Positions 1 to 8,995 of a stretch of 64,000 nt of DNA are shown here, piece after piece (within the stretch, counting starts at the first letter, position 1; every line of letters starts with the position of its first letter). Position numbers and translations under genes: made by a program. This DNA is from Nocardioides hwasunensis (lineage in GTDB: Bacteria; Actinomycetota; Actinomycetes; Propionibacteriales; Nocardioidaceae): positions 372,001 to 436,000 of the forward strand of contig NZ_JACXYY010000001.1 of NCBI RefSeq assembly GCF_014779665.1. Direction: 5' to 3'. The notes under the pieces were generated by a model, which saw nothing but the letters and a program-made list of their open reading frames with translations, was not told the origin of the DNA and searched no databases.

Positions 1-2
1 AC

Positions 3-839
3 GTGGTGCACAACCTCTTCGCCCAGCAGGCGTGGGGCGAGAACACCCCGCTCGGCCGCCCGATCGCGGGCACCGAGGCCTCGATCACGGCGATGACGCG
101 CGCCCAGATCCACCGCTTCTACCGGCGCCACTACCGGCCCGACAACATGGTCGTCTCCGTCGCCGGCAACATCGACCACGCAACTGTCGTACGCCAGGTC
201 AAGAAGGCGTTCGGGCGCGAGGGCTTCCTGTCGAGCCAGGCCGACCCGACGCCGTCCGACCAGTCGGAGAGGGCGCGCAAGGTCACCGCCGGGGAGTCCC
301 GCACCGTCCGGCCGCTCGAGCAGGTCAACCTCGTGCTCGGGGTGCGGGGCCTGACCCGCACGGACCCCCGCCGCTACGCCCTGGGCGTGCTCAACACCGC
401 CATCGGCGGCGGCACCTCCTCCCGGATGTTCCAGGAGGTGCGCGAGCGGCGCGGCCTGGCGTACTCGGTCTACTCGTTCGCCACCCACCACGCGGACGCC
501 GGCGTCGTCGGCGTCGCCGTCGGCTGCCTGCCGGGCAAGTACGACGCCGTGCTCGAGACCGTGCGCGGCGAGCTCGCCAAGGTGGCGGCCGAGGGCCTCA
601 CCGAGGAGGAGCTCGAGCGCGGCAAGGGCCAGCTCAAGGGCGGGCTCGTGCTCGGCCTGGAGGACTCGGGGTCCCGCATGTCGCGCATCGGCAAGACCGA
701 GCTGGTCGACGAGGAGCTGCTGACCATCGACGAGGTCGTCGCACGGATCGAGGCCGTCACGCTCGAGGACGTGGCGCGGCTGGCCGACGAGCTCTTCACG
801 CAGCCTGAGCTGCTCGCGGTCGTGGGTCCGCAGGCCTGA
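3..839 (+). CDS. M16 family zinc peptidase, C-terminal part (5' end outside window)
   Basis: The gene runs in from the left edge. What remains is the end of the N-terminal M16 domain followed by the second M16 domain; the region with GLTRTDPRRYALGVLN and GGGTSSRMFQEVRERRGLAY (about residues 115-155 of the visible part) is typical of mitochondrial-processing-peptidase-like M16B proteins. The zinc-binding HxxEH motif lies in the missing N-terminal part, so catalytic competence cannot be judged. In actinobacteria such a gene often sits between pnp and dapB, which fits dapB at 3401. The first GTG codons at the window edge are internal. Its last 44 bases overlap the end of the convergent EamA gene. 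Confidence 0.9.
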   Translation: MVHNLFAQQAWGENTPLGRPIAGTEASITAMTRAQIHRFYRRHYRPDNMVVSVAGNIDHATVVRQVKKAFGREGFLSSQADPTPSDQSERARKVTAGESRTVRPLEQVNLVLGVRGLTRTDPRRYALGVLNTAIGGGTSSRMFQEVRERRGLAYSVYSFATHHADAGVVGVAVGCLPGKYDAVLETVRGELAKVAAEGLTEEELERGKGQLKGGLVLGLEDSGSRMSRIGKTELVDEELLTIDEVVARIEAVTLEDVARLADELFTQPELLAVVGPQA

Positions 840-1722
840 GCTCCTGGGCCGGAGGTCGCGACCGACCGGTCGCGACCAGCACCCCGGCCACCACGAGGCC
901 GGCGCCGGCGATCTCGCCGGGGCTGACGGTCTCGCCGAGGACCAGCCACGCCGCGCTCATCCCGACCACCGGCACCAGCATGGAGAACGGTGCCACCGTG
1001 CCTGCCGGGTGTCGGGCCATCAGCCACGTCCAGATGCCCGAGCCCAGCACGGTGCCGATCAGGATGGTGTAGGCCAGACCGACGAGTGCGGGCAGCGCGT
1101 CGGGGGAGCCCCACGTGGTCATCGAGTCCATGATCTGCTGCGGTCCTTCGACGGCCAGTGAGAGCGCGAGCATCGGGAGGACCGGCACGACGGACATCCA
1201 CAGGACGAGGTGCAGCGGGTCCGGGGCCTTGGCCTGCGCGGAGCAGAGGTTGCCCGCCGCCCAGGCGAGAGCACCGGCCAGGACGAGCACGAACGGCGCG
1301 AAGGCGGCCGGGCCGTCGAGGCGCTGCCACCCCACCACGGCGAGCCCCACGACGGCGACCAGGACGCCGACAGCGGCTCGCGGGGCGAGCCTGGTGCGCA
1401 GGAACACCGCGGCGAGGAGCAGGGTGAACGGGGCCGATGCCTGCAGCACCAGCGACGACAGCCCGGCCGGCATGCCGGCCGCCATGCCCCAGTAGAGGAA
1501 GAGGAACTGGAACGTGCCGAAGCCGAGCCCGTAGCCGACCAGCCATCGCAGCGGCACGCGGGGGACCGGCACCAGCAGGATCGTCGGGACGGCGATCAGC
1601 GCGAAGCGCAGGGCGACCAGGAAGAACGGCGGGAAGTGCTGCAGGGATGCGTCGATCGCCAGGAAGTTCAGGCCCCAGCAGAGGGCGACGCTCGCGGCGA
1701 GCAGGCGGTGACGGGTGGGCAT
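796..1722 (-). CDS. EamA/DMT-family transporter
   Basis: A 308-residue membrane protein with about ten hydrophobic segments arranged as two EamA repeats. The N-terminus (MPTRHRLLAASVALCWGLNF) and the second-repeat stretch GLAYTILIGTVLGSGIWTWL are typical of the drug/metabolite transporter superfamily, which exports small metabolites; the substrate cannot be read from sequence. The ATG at 1722 is the only start that gives the family N-terminus. The gene is divergent from a LysR regulator 71 bp away, a common arrangement in which the regulator controls the exporter. Its 3' end overlaps the convergent M16 peptidase gene by 44 bp. Confidence 0.88.
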   Translation of the reverse strand: MPTRHRLLAASVALCWGLNFLAIDASLQHFPPFFLVALRFALIAVPTILLVPVPRVPLRWLVGYGLGFGTFQFLFLYWGMAAGMPAGLSSLVLQASAPFTLLLAAVFLRTRLAPRAAVGVLVAVVGLAVVGWQRLDGPAAFAPFVLVLAGALAWAAGNLCSAQAKAPDPLHLVLWMSVVPVLPMLALSLAVEGPQQIMDSMTTWGSPDALPALVGLAYTILIGTVLGSGIWTWLMARHPAGTVAPFSMLVPVVGMSAAWLVLGETVSPGEIAGAGLVVAGVLVATGRSRPPAQELRPADPRPRAAQAA

Positions 1723-1779
1723 GCACTCACTCTCTCGGCCCGGAATCTGAAGGACAAGCGAGAAGTGCTCCACTTTCTT

Positions 1780-1794
1780 TGTAGGCTGCCTACA
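1780..1794. promoter_or_regulatory. Palindromic LysR-type operator over the regulator's -10 box
   Basis: TGTAGGCTGCCTACA is a perfect palindrome (7 + 1 + 7) in the 71-bp divergent region between the EamA and LysR genes. It contains TAGGCT (1782-1787), a plausible -10 box, followed by six bases and the ATG at 1794, so the regulator mRNA is probably leaderless. A regulator bound here would block its own promoter and could act on the divergent transporter promoter. The function is inferred from position and symmetry. Confidence 0.65.
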
Positions 1795-2696
1795 TGGACG
1801 TGCGACACCTGGAGCTGCTGCGCGAGCTCGACGACCGCGGCAGCGTGACCGCCGTCGCGACGGCGACCCACCGCACGCCCTCCGCGGTCTCGCAGCAGCT
1901 GCGCAGCGCCGAGCGCGCGTTCGGCGCGCCGCTGGTGGAGCCGCGTGGCCGCGGCCTCCGGCTGACCGACGCGGGCCGCGTGCTCGCCGCGTCCGCCCGT
2001 GACGTCGCGGTCGCGCTGGCGCAGGCCGAGGCGCGGTGGGACGAGTTCCGCGGCAGGGCGTCCGGCGTGGTCTCGCTGGCGGCCCTCCCCAGCGCGGCGA
2101 CGTTCCTGCTGCCCGGCGTGCTCCGGGAGCTCGCGGACGACCCGATCGAGGTGGTGTGCACCGACCTCGACGTGGCGGAGGCGGCCTACGCCGCGGAGGT
2201 CGTGGACCACGACATCGTGGTCGCGCACAGCGCGATCCGCACACCTGCACACACCGAGGACACGGTGGTGCGTCACCTGGTGCGCGAACCGCTCGACATC
2301 GCGATGGCGGCGGGTCACCCGCTCGCGGTGCTCGACCGGGTGACCCCGGACGACCTGGTCGACCTGCCGTGGGTCGGCGTACCGCTCGGCTATCCGTTCG
2401 ACAGCGTGCGCCTCGCGGTCGAGGAGGCGACCGGCCGGGGCGTCGACGTACGCCAGCGAGTGCGGGACAACCGGCTGGCCGAGGCGCTCGTCGGTGCGGG
2501 CGACCACGTCGCGGTGCTTCCTCGCTTCACCGCGCCGGCCGGTGACGACGTCGTGCTGCGACCGCTCGCGGGCCTCGCGTCGGGTCGCCACGTCTTCGCG
2601 ATCTTGCGCAAGGACCGTGCCGAGCGCCGGGCCGTGCGTCGGGTGCTGGACGCGCTCACGTCGGTGGCCGCGGAGTTCGCACCCGCCGCAGGTTGA
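1794..2696 (+). CDS. LysR-family transcriptional regulator
   Basis: A 300-residue protein, the usual LTTR length. It has an N-terminal winged helix-turn-helix (about residues 1-60; SVTAVATATHRTPSAVSQQL is the helix-turn-helix with the conserved SAVSQQL recognition helix) and a substrate-binding effector domain from about residue 85. It probably senses the solute exported by the divergent EamA transporter and controls both genes through the palindrome that abuts its start codon. The start is set by the -10-like TAGGCT six bases upstream of the ATG, and no Shine-Dalgarno sequence is seen. The stop codon lies inside a REP-like repeat that begins here. Confidence 0.9.
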   Translation: MDVRHLELLRELDDRGSVTAVATATHRTPSAVSQQLRSAERAFGAPLVEPRGRGLRLTDAGRVLAASARDVAVALAQAEARWDEFRGRASGVVSLAALPSAATFLLPGVLRELADDPIEVVCTDLDVAEAAYAAEVVDHDIVVAHSAIRTPAHTEDTVVRHLVREPLDIAMAAGHPLAVLDRVTPDDLVDLPWVGVPLGYPFDSVRLAVEEATGRGVDVRQRVRDNRLAEALVGAGDHVAVLPRFTAPAGDDVVLRPLAGLASGRHVFAILRKDRAERRAVRRVLDALTSVAAEFAPAAG

Positions 2697-2810
2697 GGAG
2701 CGCGTGTCGAAACCGGGGCCGTGGCTGAGGCTGCTTCCCGGCTGACCGGGTCTCGACACGCTCGAGCACCACCGAGCGCAGCTCGTCGCTGCGCTCCGCA
2801 CTGCGCTCAG
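2690..2810. repeat. REP-like extragenic palindrome
   Basis: Imperfect inverted repeat with arms GCGTGTCGAAACC (2702-2714) and GGTCTCGACACGC (2749-2761), one mismatch, followed by a tail of short GCTCG-type repeats. It fills the gap between the LysR gene and the convergent methyltransferase gene and overlaps the stop codons of both. Similar GGTnTCGACACGCTCG palindromes recur in Nocardioides-like genomes as far as I recall; a genome count would settle this. It may also act as a bidirectional terminator. Confidence 0.55.
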
Positions 2811-3322
2811 CGCTTGGCGATCAACCCGATGACCGGGGGTGCCTTCTGCTCCACGACGCTCACCCGGAAACCACCGCGCAGGAGGTTCTCCGAGGCCTTC
2901 TTGACGATGTTGGGCACCAGCTCCGGACGGGCGGCCTCGTAGAAGAGGTAGACGGCGCCGCCGGGCACCACCCGCTCGTGCAGGAGGGCGATCTCCTCGT
3001 CGCAGTTGCGCACCCAGAACAGGTTCACGTTGAAGGCGAACACCTTCGTGAGTCGCTTCACCGGGACACGCAGCGTCGCCAGGTCGATCTGGCGGACCGT
3101 GAGGCGGCCGGCGTCGACGTACTTCTGGTTGCGACGCTTGGTGCGGTCGACGCCGGACTCGGAGCGGTCGATCGCGAACAGCTTGCCGGTCTCCAGCTTG
3201 CTGCAGATCGCCTCCGCGCCGGCGCCGGGTCCACAGCCGATCTCCAGGACCTGGTCGTTCGGCTGGACGTCCATGAGGTCGACCGCCCACTTGATGCGCG
3301 GGGGGATGGTCGGGCTGGGCAT
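2807..3322 (-). CDS. Class I SAM-dependent methyltransferase
   Basis: A 171-residue protein with a compact Rossmann-type methyltransferase fold. Motif I is VLEIGCGPGAGAE (about residues 20-32), followed by the acidic strand-2 residue in FAIDRSE, the post-motif region TVRQIDLATLRVP, and a motif-III-like VVPGGAVYLFYEA. The length suggests a bare catalytic domain without a substrate-recognition extension, so the substrate is unknown. The ATG at 3322 fits the start of the fold. It is divergent from dapB with 78 bp between them and its stop lies in the REP-like element. A simple ubiE-type small-molecule methylase is the most likely alternative description. Confidence 0.82.
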   Translation of the reverse strand: MPSPTIPPRIKWAVDLMDVQPNDQVLEIGCGPGAGAEAICSKLETGKLFAIDRSESGVDRTKRRNQKYVDAGRLTVRQIDLATLRVPVKRLTKVFAFNVNLFWVRNCDEEIALLHERVVPGGAVYLFYEAARPELVPNIVKKASENLLRGGFRVSVVEQKAPPVIGLIAKR

Positions 3323-3388
3323 GGCCTCTAGCCTGCCAGACCGCGGTTCACGAGTCAGCCACCGCCACTCGCCAACTGCCGGCGGCGA

Positions 3389-4183
<795 letters not shown>

Positions 4184-4280
4184 CCGGCTCGGTGGGGTAA
4201 CTCCCGGTCGCCCGTGATCGTTGGACGGGTGATCGCCGCGGTCCACTCGGGGACCCGGCTTGCTCTCGGGAGGCACCACC

Positions 4281-5939
4281 ATGCGCAGAACCGCAGGACT
4301 CGCCGCGTTCGCCGTCGCAGCTGCCACAGCAGCCGCGCTGCCGCTCACCACGGCATCGAGCGCCCAGGGTGCCCCGACCGCGGCGCCCGCCAGCGCCAGG
4401 TCGGGCGACACGTCAGGCCTGAAGGGACGGGAGGTGGCCCTCGCGTCCGAGGCCCTCGCCACGCTCCAGGCCCGTCCCGGCGCGGCGCGGGCGGCCGACG
4501 GCCAGACGTTCGTCGCCCGCACCACCCTGACCGACGCCGACGGCAGCACGCACGTGCGCTTCGACCGCACGATCGACGGGCTGCGGGTCGTCGGTGGCGA
4601 CCTCGTCGTCCACCGCGACGCCGACGACGCCTTCGCCGGTGTCAGCCAGACGCTCGCCAAGCCGCTCACCCTCGGCACCGAGGCCTCGGTCGCCGAGGCC
4701 GCCGCCCAGCGGACCGTGCTCTCTCGCAACGCGCGCACCACGACCGTCCGCGGTGACGACGAGGCCGAGGCAGGTGAGCTCGTCGTCGACGCGACCGGCG
4801 TCACGCCACGACTGGCGTGGGAGGTCGTCACCGGTGGCGTGCAGGCCGACGGAACCCCGTCACGGCTGGCGACGTACGTCGACGCGAAGACCGGGCTGGT
4901 CATCCGCAGCGAGCAGCAGGTCGTCAACGTCGACGGCCGGGGCGAGACGCTCTACAGCGGCAGCGTGCCGCTCCAGGTGTCCGGGTCCGGGTCGTCCTAC
5001 ACCCTGGAGGACGCCTCGCGCGGCGGCACCTACACGACCGACATGAGGAACGCCGAGGACACCGTCCTGTGCCAGGTGCTCCAGATCGGCTGCTCGGCGG
5101 GCACGACGATCACCTCGACGTCGACGACCTTCGGCGACGGCACCAACGCCGACCGGGCCACGGCCGGAGCCGATGCGCAGTACGGCTCCAACGAGACGTG
5201 GGACTACTTCAAGGACGTCCACGGCCGCGACGGCATCTGGGGAGACGGCCGCGGGTCGTTCAACCGGGTCCACTACGGCAACGGCTACGTCAACGCGTTC
5301 TGGGACGGCTCCAAGATGACGTACGGCGACGGCGACGGGCTCGACTTCGGCCCGCTGGTCTCCCTCGACGTGGCGGGTCACGAGATGTCGCACGGCGTCA
5401 CCGAGAACTCCGCCGACCTCACCTACTCCGGTGAGTCCGGCGGGCTCAACGAGGCCACCTCCGACATCTTCGGCTCGATGGTGGAGTTCTACGCCGACAA
5501 CCCGAGCGACCCGGCCGACTACCTGATCGGCGAGCAGTTCGACCTGAAGGACCACGCCGGCTTCCGGCGGATGGACCAGCCGTCGGCCGACGGCACGTCC
5601 CTCGACTGCTGGAGTCCGAGCGCCAAGGACGTCGACGTCCACTACTCCTCGGGCATCGGCAACCACTTCTTCTACCTGCTCGCCGAGGGGAGTGGCGCCA
5701 AGACCATCGGCGGAGTCGCGCACAGCTCGACCACCTGCGACGGATCCACGGTTGCCGGCATCGGCCGGGAGGCGGCCGGTGACATCTGGTACCGCGCGCT
5801 GACCGTCTACATGACGTCGGGCACCACCTATGCGGGCGCGCGGACCGCGACCCTCGACGCTGCCGAGGACCTCTTCGGTGAGGGCAGCACCCAGCACGAC
5901 GCCGTGGCGGCCGCCTGGAGCGCGGTCTCGGTGGCCTGA
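4281..5939 (+). CDS. Secreted M4 (thermolysin-like) metallopeptidase
   Basis: A 552-residue preproprotein. The N-terminus has arginines, a hydrophobic stretch and an Ala-rich cleavage region (signal peptide, about residues 1-33). An FTP/PepSY-type propeptide follows (to about residue 215), then the catalytic domain. Zinc ligands are in HEMSH (H367, H371) with E368 as catalytic base, and E391 in GGLNEATSD is the third ligand 20 residues on, exactly the thermolysin spacing. H454 in DVHYSSGIGNHFFY matches the transition-state histidine. The start at 4281 is preceded by CGGGAGG. All active-site residues are intact, so an exported neutral protease that activates itself by propeptide cleavage is expected. 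Confidence 0.95.
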   Translation: MRRTAGLAAFAVAAATAAALPLTTASSAQGAPTAAPASARSGDTSGLKGREVALASEALATLQARPGAARAADGQTFVARTTLTDADGSTHVRFDRTIDGLRVVGGDLVVHRDADDAFAGVSQTLAKPLTLGTEASVAEAAAQRTVLSRNARTTTVRGDDEAEAGELVVDATGVTPRLAWEVVTGGVQADGTPSRLATYVDAKTGLVIRSEQQVVNVDGRGETLYSGSVPLQVSGSGSSYTLEDASRGGTYTTDMRNAEDTVLCQVLQIGCSAGTTITSTSTTFGDGTNADRATAGADAQYGSNETWDYFKDVHGRDGIWGDGRGSFNRVHYGNGYVNAFWDGSKMTYGDGDGLDFGPLVSLDVAGHEMSHGVTENSADLTYSGESGGLNEATSDIFGSMVEFYADNPSDPADYLIGEQFDLKDHAGFRRMDQPSADGTSLDCWSPSAKDVDVHYSSGIGNHFFYLLAEGSGAKTIGGVAHSSTTCDGSTVAGIGREAAGDIWYRALTVYMTSGTTYAGARTATLDAAEDLFGEGSTQHDAVAAAWSAVSVA

Positions 5940-5991
5940 GGCACACCCCTGCGGCAGAGGGAGGGGAACCTCGCGGGGTCGGGTGGGGGCG

Positions 5992-6297
5992 TCAGACGAG
6001 GCGGGACAGGGCCGCCACGACCGACGCCCCCACCACCACGACCAGGAAGGGCGCGCGCAGCAGCAGCGCCACCACCGCGAACCCGAGCCCCAGCGCACGC
6101 GCATCGAGGGTGAGCGCCGGCCCGTCCGCCCCGCCGGCGAAGACCTGCACCGCGACCAGCGCGGCGAGCAGGGCCACGGGGATGAGGTCGGCCACCCGCT
6201 CGACCGTCGGGTGGCTCAGCACGCGTTCGGGCAGCGAGAGGCCGGCCAGCTTGAGCAGGTAGCAACCGACGCACGCCAGCAGCACCGCGGTCCACAT
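5992..6297 (-). CDS. azlD: AzlD-domain branched-chain amino acid export protein
   Basis: A 101-residue protein with three to four hydrophobic helices and the pattern typical of AzlD (LPVALLAALVAVQVF and LRAPFLVVVVGASVVAAL). AzlD works with AzlC as the small subunit of a LIV-E-type exporter of branched-chain amino acids. The start ATG shares one base with the azlC stop (TGATG), which implies translational coupling. The best-known homologue pair is Bacillus azlCD and Corynebacterium brnFE. Confidence 0.88.
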   Translation of the reverse strand: MWTAVLLACVGCYLLKLAGLSLPERVLSHPTVERVADLIPVALLAALVAVQVFAGGADGPALTLDARALGLGFAVVALLLRAPFLVVVVGASVVAALSRLV

Positions 6298-7040
6298 CAG
6301 CGCTCCCCTCCCGCGGCGTCGTCGGTTCCCAGCGGATGCGGCCGCGCCTCGGTGGGACCGGGCTTGCGCGCGAGCACGCCGGCGAGCACCGCGACGCCAC
6401 CCGCGGCGAGCACGGGCACACCGGGCGCCGTGACCGGCACCACCGCCAGCGCGACCAGGGCCGCGAGCAGCCCGACCACGACGTTGCGCCGATCCTTCAG
6501 GCGCGGCCAGAGCAGGGCGAGGAAGGCCGCGCCGACCGCGGCGTCGAGGCCGTAGGTGCGGGGGTCGCCCACCGCCTCGCCGGCGACCGCGCCGATCGCG
6601 GTGGCGACGTTCCACAGGACGAAGACGGACAGCCCGGTCGTCAGGAACCCGAGCCGGGCGCCCTCGGTCGTGTCCCGGTTGACCGACATCGCCGTCGACT
6701 CGTCGATCAGGACGTGGGCGGCAGCGACCCGACGCCAGCCTCGCCACTGGAGCACGGGGGCCATCCGCAGTCCGTAGAGGGTGTTGCGGGTGCCGAGCAG
6801 GAGTGCGGTGGCCGCGCCGGACAGAGGAGCGCCACCCGCGGCGACGACCCCGGCCAGGGCGAACTGGCTGGCGCCGGTGAACATCAGCAGCGAGAGCGCG
6901 CACGTCTGCGCCACGCTGAGCCCGGACGCGACCGACACCGCGCCGAAGCCGATCCCGTAGGCACCGGTCGCGAGGCCGACGGCGAGGCCGTCCCGGACGA
7001 TCCCCGAGCGCTCACCAGCTGTCAGGGCACGGGCGTTCAC
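6297..7040 (-). CDS. azlC: AzlC-family branched-chain amino acid exporter, large subunit
   Basis: A 247-residue membrane protein with about seven helices. The AzlC signature is visible in YGIGFGAVSVASGLSVAQ and in SLLMFTGASQFALAGV; a conserved region around GTRNTLYGLRMAP follows. With the overlapping AzlD it is expected to form the inner-membrane exporter for leucine, isoleucine, valine or related compounds. The C-terminal 20 residues are hydrophilic. No regulator (Lrp/AsnC type) is adjacent. Confidence 0.9.
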   Translation of the reverse strand: MNARALTAGERSGIVRDGLAVGLATGAYGIGFGAVSVASGLSVAQTCALSLLMFTGASQFALAGVVAAGGAPLSGAATALLLGTRNTLYGLRMAPVLQWRGWRRVAAAHVLIDESTAMSVNRDTTEGARLGFLTTGLSVFVLWNVATAIGAVAGEAVGDPRTYGLDAAVGAAFLALLWPRLKDRRNVVVGLLAALVALAVVPVTAPGVPVLAAGGVAVLAGVLARKPGPTEARPHPLGTDDAAGGER

Positions 7041-7109
7041 GCCCCGAGGCTAGGTCATCCCCGACGGCCTCCGTCCCGGTGCCCACGCCTTCCGGACCGG
7101 CGGGAGTGG

Positions 7110-7379
7110 TCAGTGCGCCCGACGGCGTACGCGGGTGGTGCCGACCTGCCGGTGGTGGAAGTCGTGCACCAGGACGAAGCCCGCCATCACTCCAGCCGCG
7201 GCGCCGGCGATGAGGCCCAGCCGCAGGGTGAACGGCATCGTCGGCATGGCACCGAACCAGAAGCCGATGCCGACGCACACCACGAGCGCTGCCAGGACGA
7301 GCACGAACCGGTGGAGCGTGGGAAGCGGACCGAGCATCTGGACCCCCGTGGTGATCCGGCGAGGTGGCCGGACCTCCAT
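7110..7379 (-). CDS. Small two-helix membrane protein of unknown function
   Basis: An open frame of 89 codons. It encodes two clear membrane helices (HRFVLVLAALVVCVGIGFWF and LGLIAGAAAGVMAGFVLVHD) and a basic tail ending VGTTRVRRRAH. I do not recognise the family. ATG at 7379 or ATG at 7337 (75 residues) are both possible; neither has a strong Shine-Dalgarno, and homologue alignment would decide. The gene lies directly downstream of the 53-bp palindromic repeat array, which may hold its promoter. Confidence 0.55.
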   Translation of the reverse strand: MEVRPPRRITTGVQMLGPLPTLHRFVLVLAALVVCVGIGFWFGAMPTMPFTLRLGLIAGAAAGVMAGFVLVHDFHHRQVGTTRVRRRAH

Positions 7380-7557
7380 GGTGACCCACGTCACGCGGAA
7401 ATCAAGCCACCCCAGGGGTGGATTCGCGGACTCGGGTGTGAGCGACTCGAGGACCGAGCGCGTGTGGACACCTGGAAGCACGGTCGACCGGCACCGTGCG
7501 TCGAGGCGGATCGGGCCGCTGTGCTCGCATCGGTAGCGGTGGAGCTGAAGGCGTCCT

Positions 7558-7730
7558 CTCGGACACGTGTCCGCCGCGTCGCCCTTGACCGGGCACGACA
7601 GGGGCGACTTCTCGGACACGTGTCCGCCGCGCCGCCCTCGACCGGGCACGACAGGGGCGACCTCTCGGACACGTGTCCGCCGCGTCGCCCTTGCCCAGGC
7701 ACGACAGGGGCGACCTCTCGGACACGTGTG
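7558..7730. repeat. Four-copy tandem repeat, 53-bp period, each with a 14-bp palindrome
   Basis: The perfect palindrome CGGACACGTGTCCG starts at 7560, 7613 and 7666, with a decayed fourth copy at 7719, so the period is exactly 53 bp. Between palindromes each unit carries a second inverted repeat, GTCGCCC...GGGCGAC, around a 17-base loop (one mismatch in the second unit). The array occupies the otherwise empty 7380-7818 region between a GNAT gene and a small membrane protein gene. The period is not a multiple of three, so it is not coding. Fifty-three base pairs is close to five helical turns, which would put the palindromes on the same DNA face. Confidence 0.9.
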
Positions 7731-7818
7731 CCCACGATGCTCAGCCCTGTGCGGGCCGGAGCGCGTGGCAGGCGCTGATCGCCGGCAGCCCGCTGCGCCG
7801 GCGCGCGGTCGTGGCGCG

Positions 7819-8379
7819 TTACGCGATCGCGGTGTGCAGCCGGACCTGCTTGACGCGGGTCGTGCCGCTGCCGTCGAGGTCGAGCTCGCGGTGGGCGGTG
7901 TCGGGAGCCCAGCCGGCGTCGGTGAAGAAGGTGCGCAGGCCGTCGTCGCCGGCGTTCACCCAGGTGACGGCGCGGGTGAAACGGTCGGCGGCCAGGGTGT
8001 CGACGGCCGCCTGGAGCAGCCGGGACCCGTGGCCCTTGCCACGCTCGGTGGGGTCGAGGGTGACCTCGGACAGCTCTCCGTCGGCGATCGGGTCGCAGTC
8101 GGGGTCGTCGGCGGGAGAGGTGAGGGCGAAGCCGGTCACCCGGTTGCGCTCGAGTGCGACCAGCACCCGGTGACGGGCGTCGGCCGGCCTGGCCAGCACC
8201 TGGCGCCACTGGGCAGCCACCACGTCGACGTCGGTCGGGAGCACGTCGGCCGGCAGCAGGTCGGCGTACATCTCGGGCCAGGCGCGCACCTGCACGGCGG
8301 CGATGGCGTCGGCGTCGTCGGCCCACGCCACGCGCACCGACACGTCGGCGGTCGGGCCGCCGGAGTGGTCGTGCCCCAT
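7819..8379 (-). CDS. GNAT-family N-acetyltransferase
   Basis: A 186-residue single-domain GNAT protein. The acetyl-CoA-binding motif A is visible as LSEVTLDPTERGKGHGSRLL (about residues 103-122, with the RGKGHG pyrophosphate loop), and motif B follows as FFTDAGWAPD. The N-terminal part (VRVAWADDADAIAAVQVRAW) is the usual strand 1-helix 1. The substrate cannot be inferred. It starts 34 bp downstream of the DUF3043 gene's start-distal end on the same strand, and the 53-bp repeat array begins 88 bp after its stop codon. Confidence 0.88.
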   Translation of the reverse strand: MGHDHSGGPTADVSVRVAWADDADAIAAVQVRAWPEMYADLLPADVLPTDVDVVAAQWRQVLARPADARHRVLVALERNRVTGFALTSPADDPDCDPIADGELSEVTLDPTERGKGHGSRLLQAAVDTLAADRFTRAVTWVNAGDDGLRTFFTDAGWAPDTAHRELDLDGSGTTRVKQVRLHTAIA

Positions 8380-8413
8380 CAGGCCAGGGCCCCGAGCGGG
8401 TCCGAGGTGGTGC

Positions 8414-8995
8414 TCATCGGTAGGACTCGGGGAGCTTCTCGCCGATCCTGACCTGCGCCTTGGGAAGGCGCAGGAACTTCATCTGCAGCGACCGCATCGC
8501 GGCGTAGAGGACCGCGCCCTTGGCCGACTCGTCGGGGAAGCGGCGAGCGAGCTCGCGGCGGAGCCGGAACCGCAGCATCACGATGTCGACGATGATCACC
8601 AGGAGCGTGGTGAACAGCACCGTGTTGCCGAGCTGGACCAGGCCGGGGCTGCGTGAGTAGCCCAGGATCATCGAGATGATCAGCAGCGGGATCATCAGCT
8701 CGATGAAGGAGAACCGGGAGTCGACGAAGTCGCGGATGAAGCGTCGCACGGGACCGCGGTCACGGCTGGGGAGGTAGCGCTCGTCGCCGGTCTTCATCGC
8801 CTCGCGCATCTTGCGCGAGTTGTCGCCGCGCGCGGCGCGCTGGGCCGCCGCCTGCTCCTTGCGGGTCCTCGGCACCTTCGCGCGGGCCCGGGCTGCCGCC
8901 TCGGCCTCCTTGCGGGAGGGAGTAGGCCGGCCCTTGCCGCCGACCTTGCCGGCGACGGTCTCGGTCTCCTGTGCGGAGCTGTTACGACGGAACAC
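8414..8995 (-). CDS. DUF3043-domain membrane protein
   Basis: A 193-residue protein of a family found across Actinobacteria and of unknown function. The N-terminal 85 residues are hydrophilic and rich in Lys/Arg/Glu/Ala (GRPTPSRKEAEAAARARAK). Two transmembrane helices follow (FSFIELMIPLLIISMILGYS; NTVLFTTLLVIIVDIVMLRF), then a basic C-terminal tail with RFPDESAKGAVLYAAMRSLQ. GTG at 8995 is preferred over the GTG at 9010 because GAAGG lies eight to nine bases upstream and the protein then begins MFRRN, as homologues do. It is divergent from the psp operon. Confidence 0.85.
   Translation of the reverse strand: MFRRNSSAQETETVAGKVGGKGRPTPSRKEAEAAARARAKVPRTRKEQAAAQRAARGDNSRKMREAMKTGDERYLPSRDRGPVRRFIRDFVDSRFSFIELMIPLLIISMILGYSRSPGLVQLGNTVLFTTLLVIIVDIVMLRFRLRRELARRFPDESAKGAVLYAAMRSLQMKFLRLPKAQVRIGEKLPESYR

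Noticed and set aside
7558..7730. CRISPR array
   Set aside because: The whole 53-bp unit is repeated, including what would be spacers, and only four copies are present. No cas genes are near.
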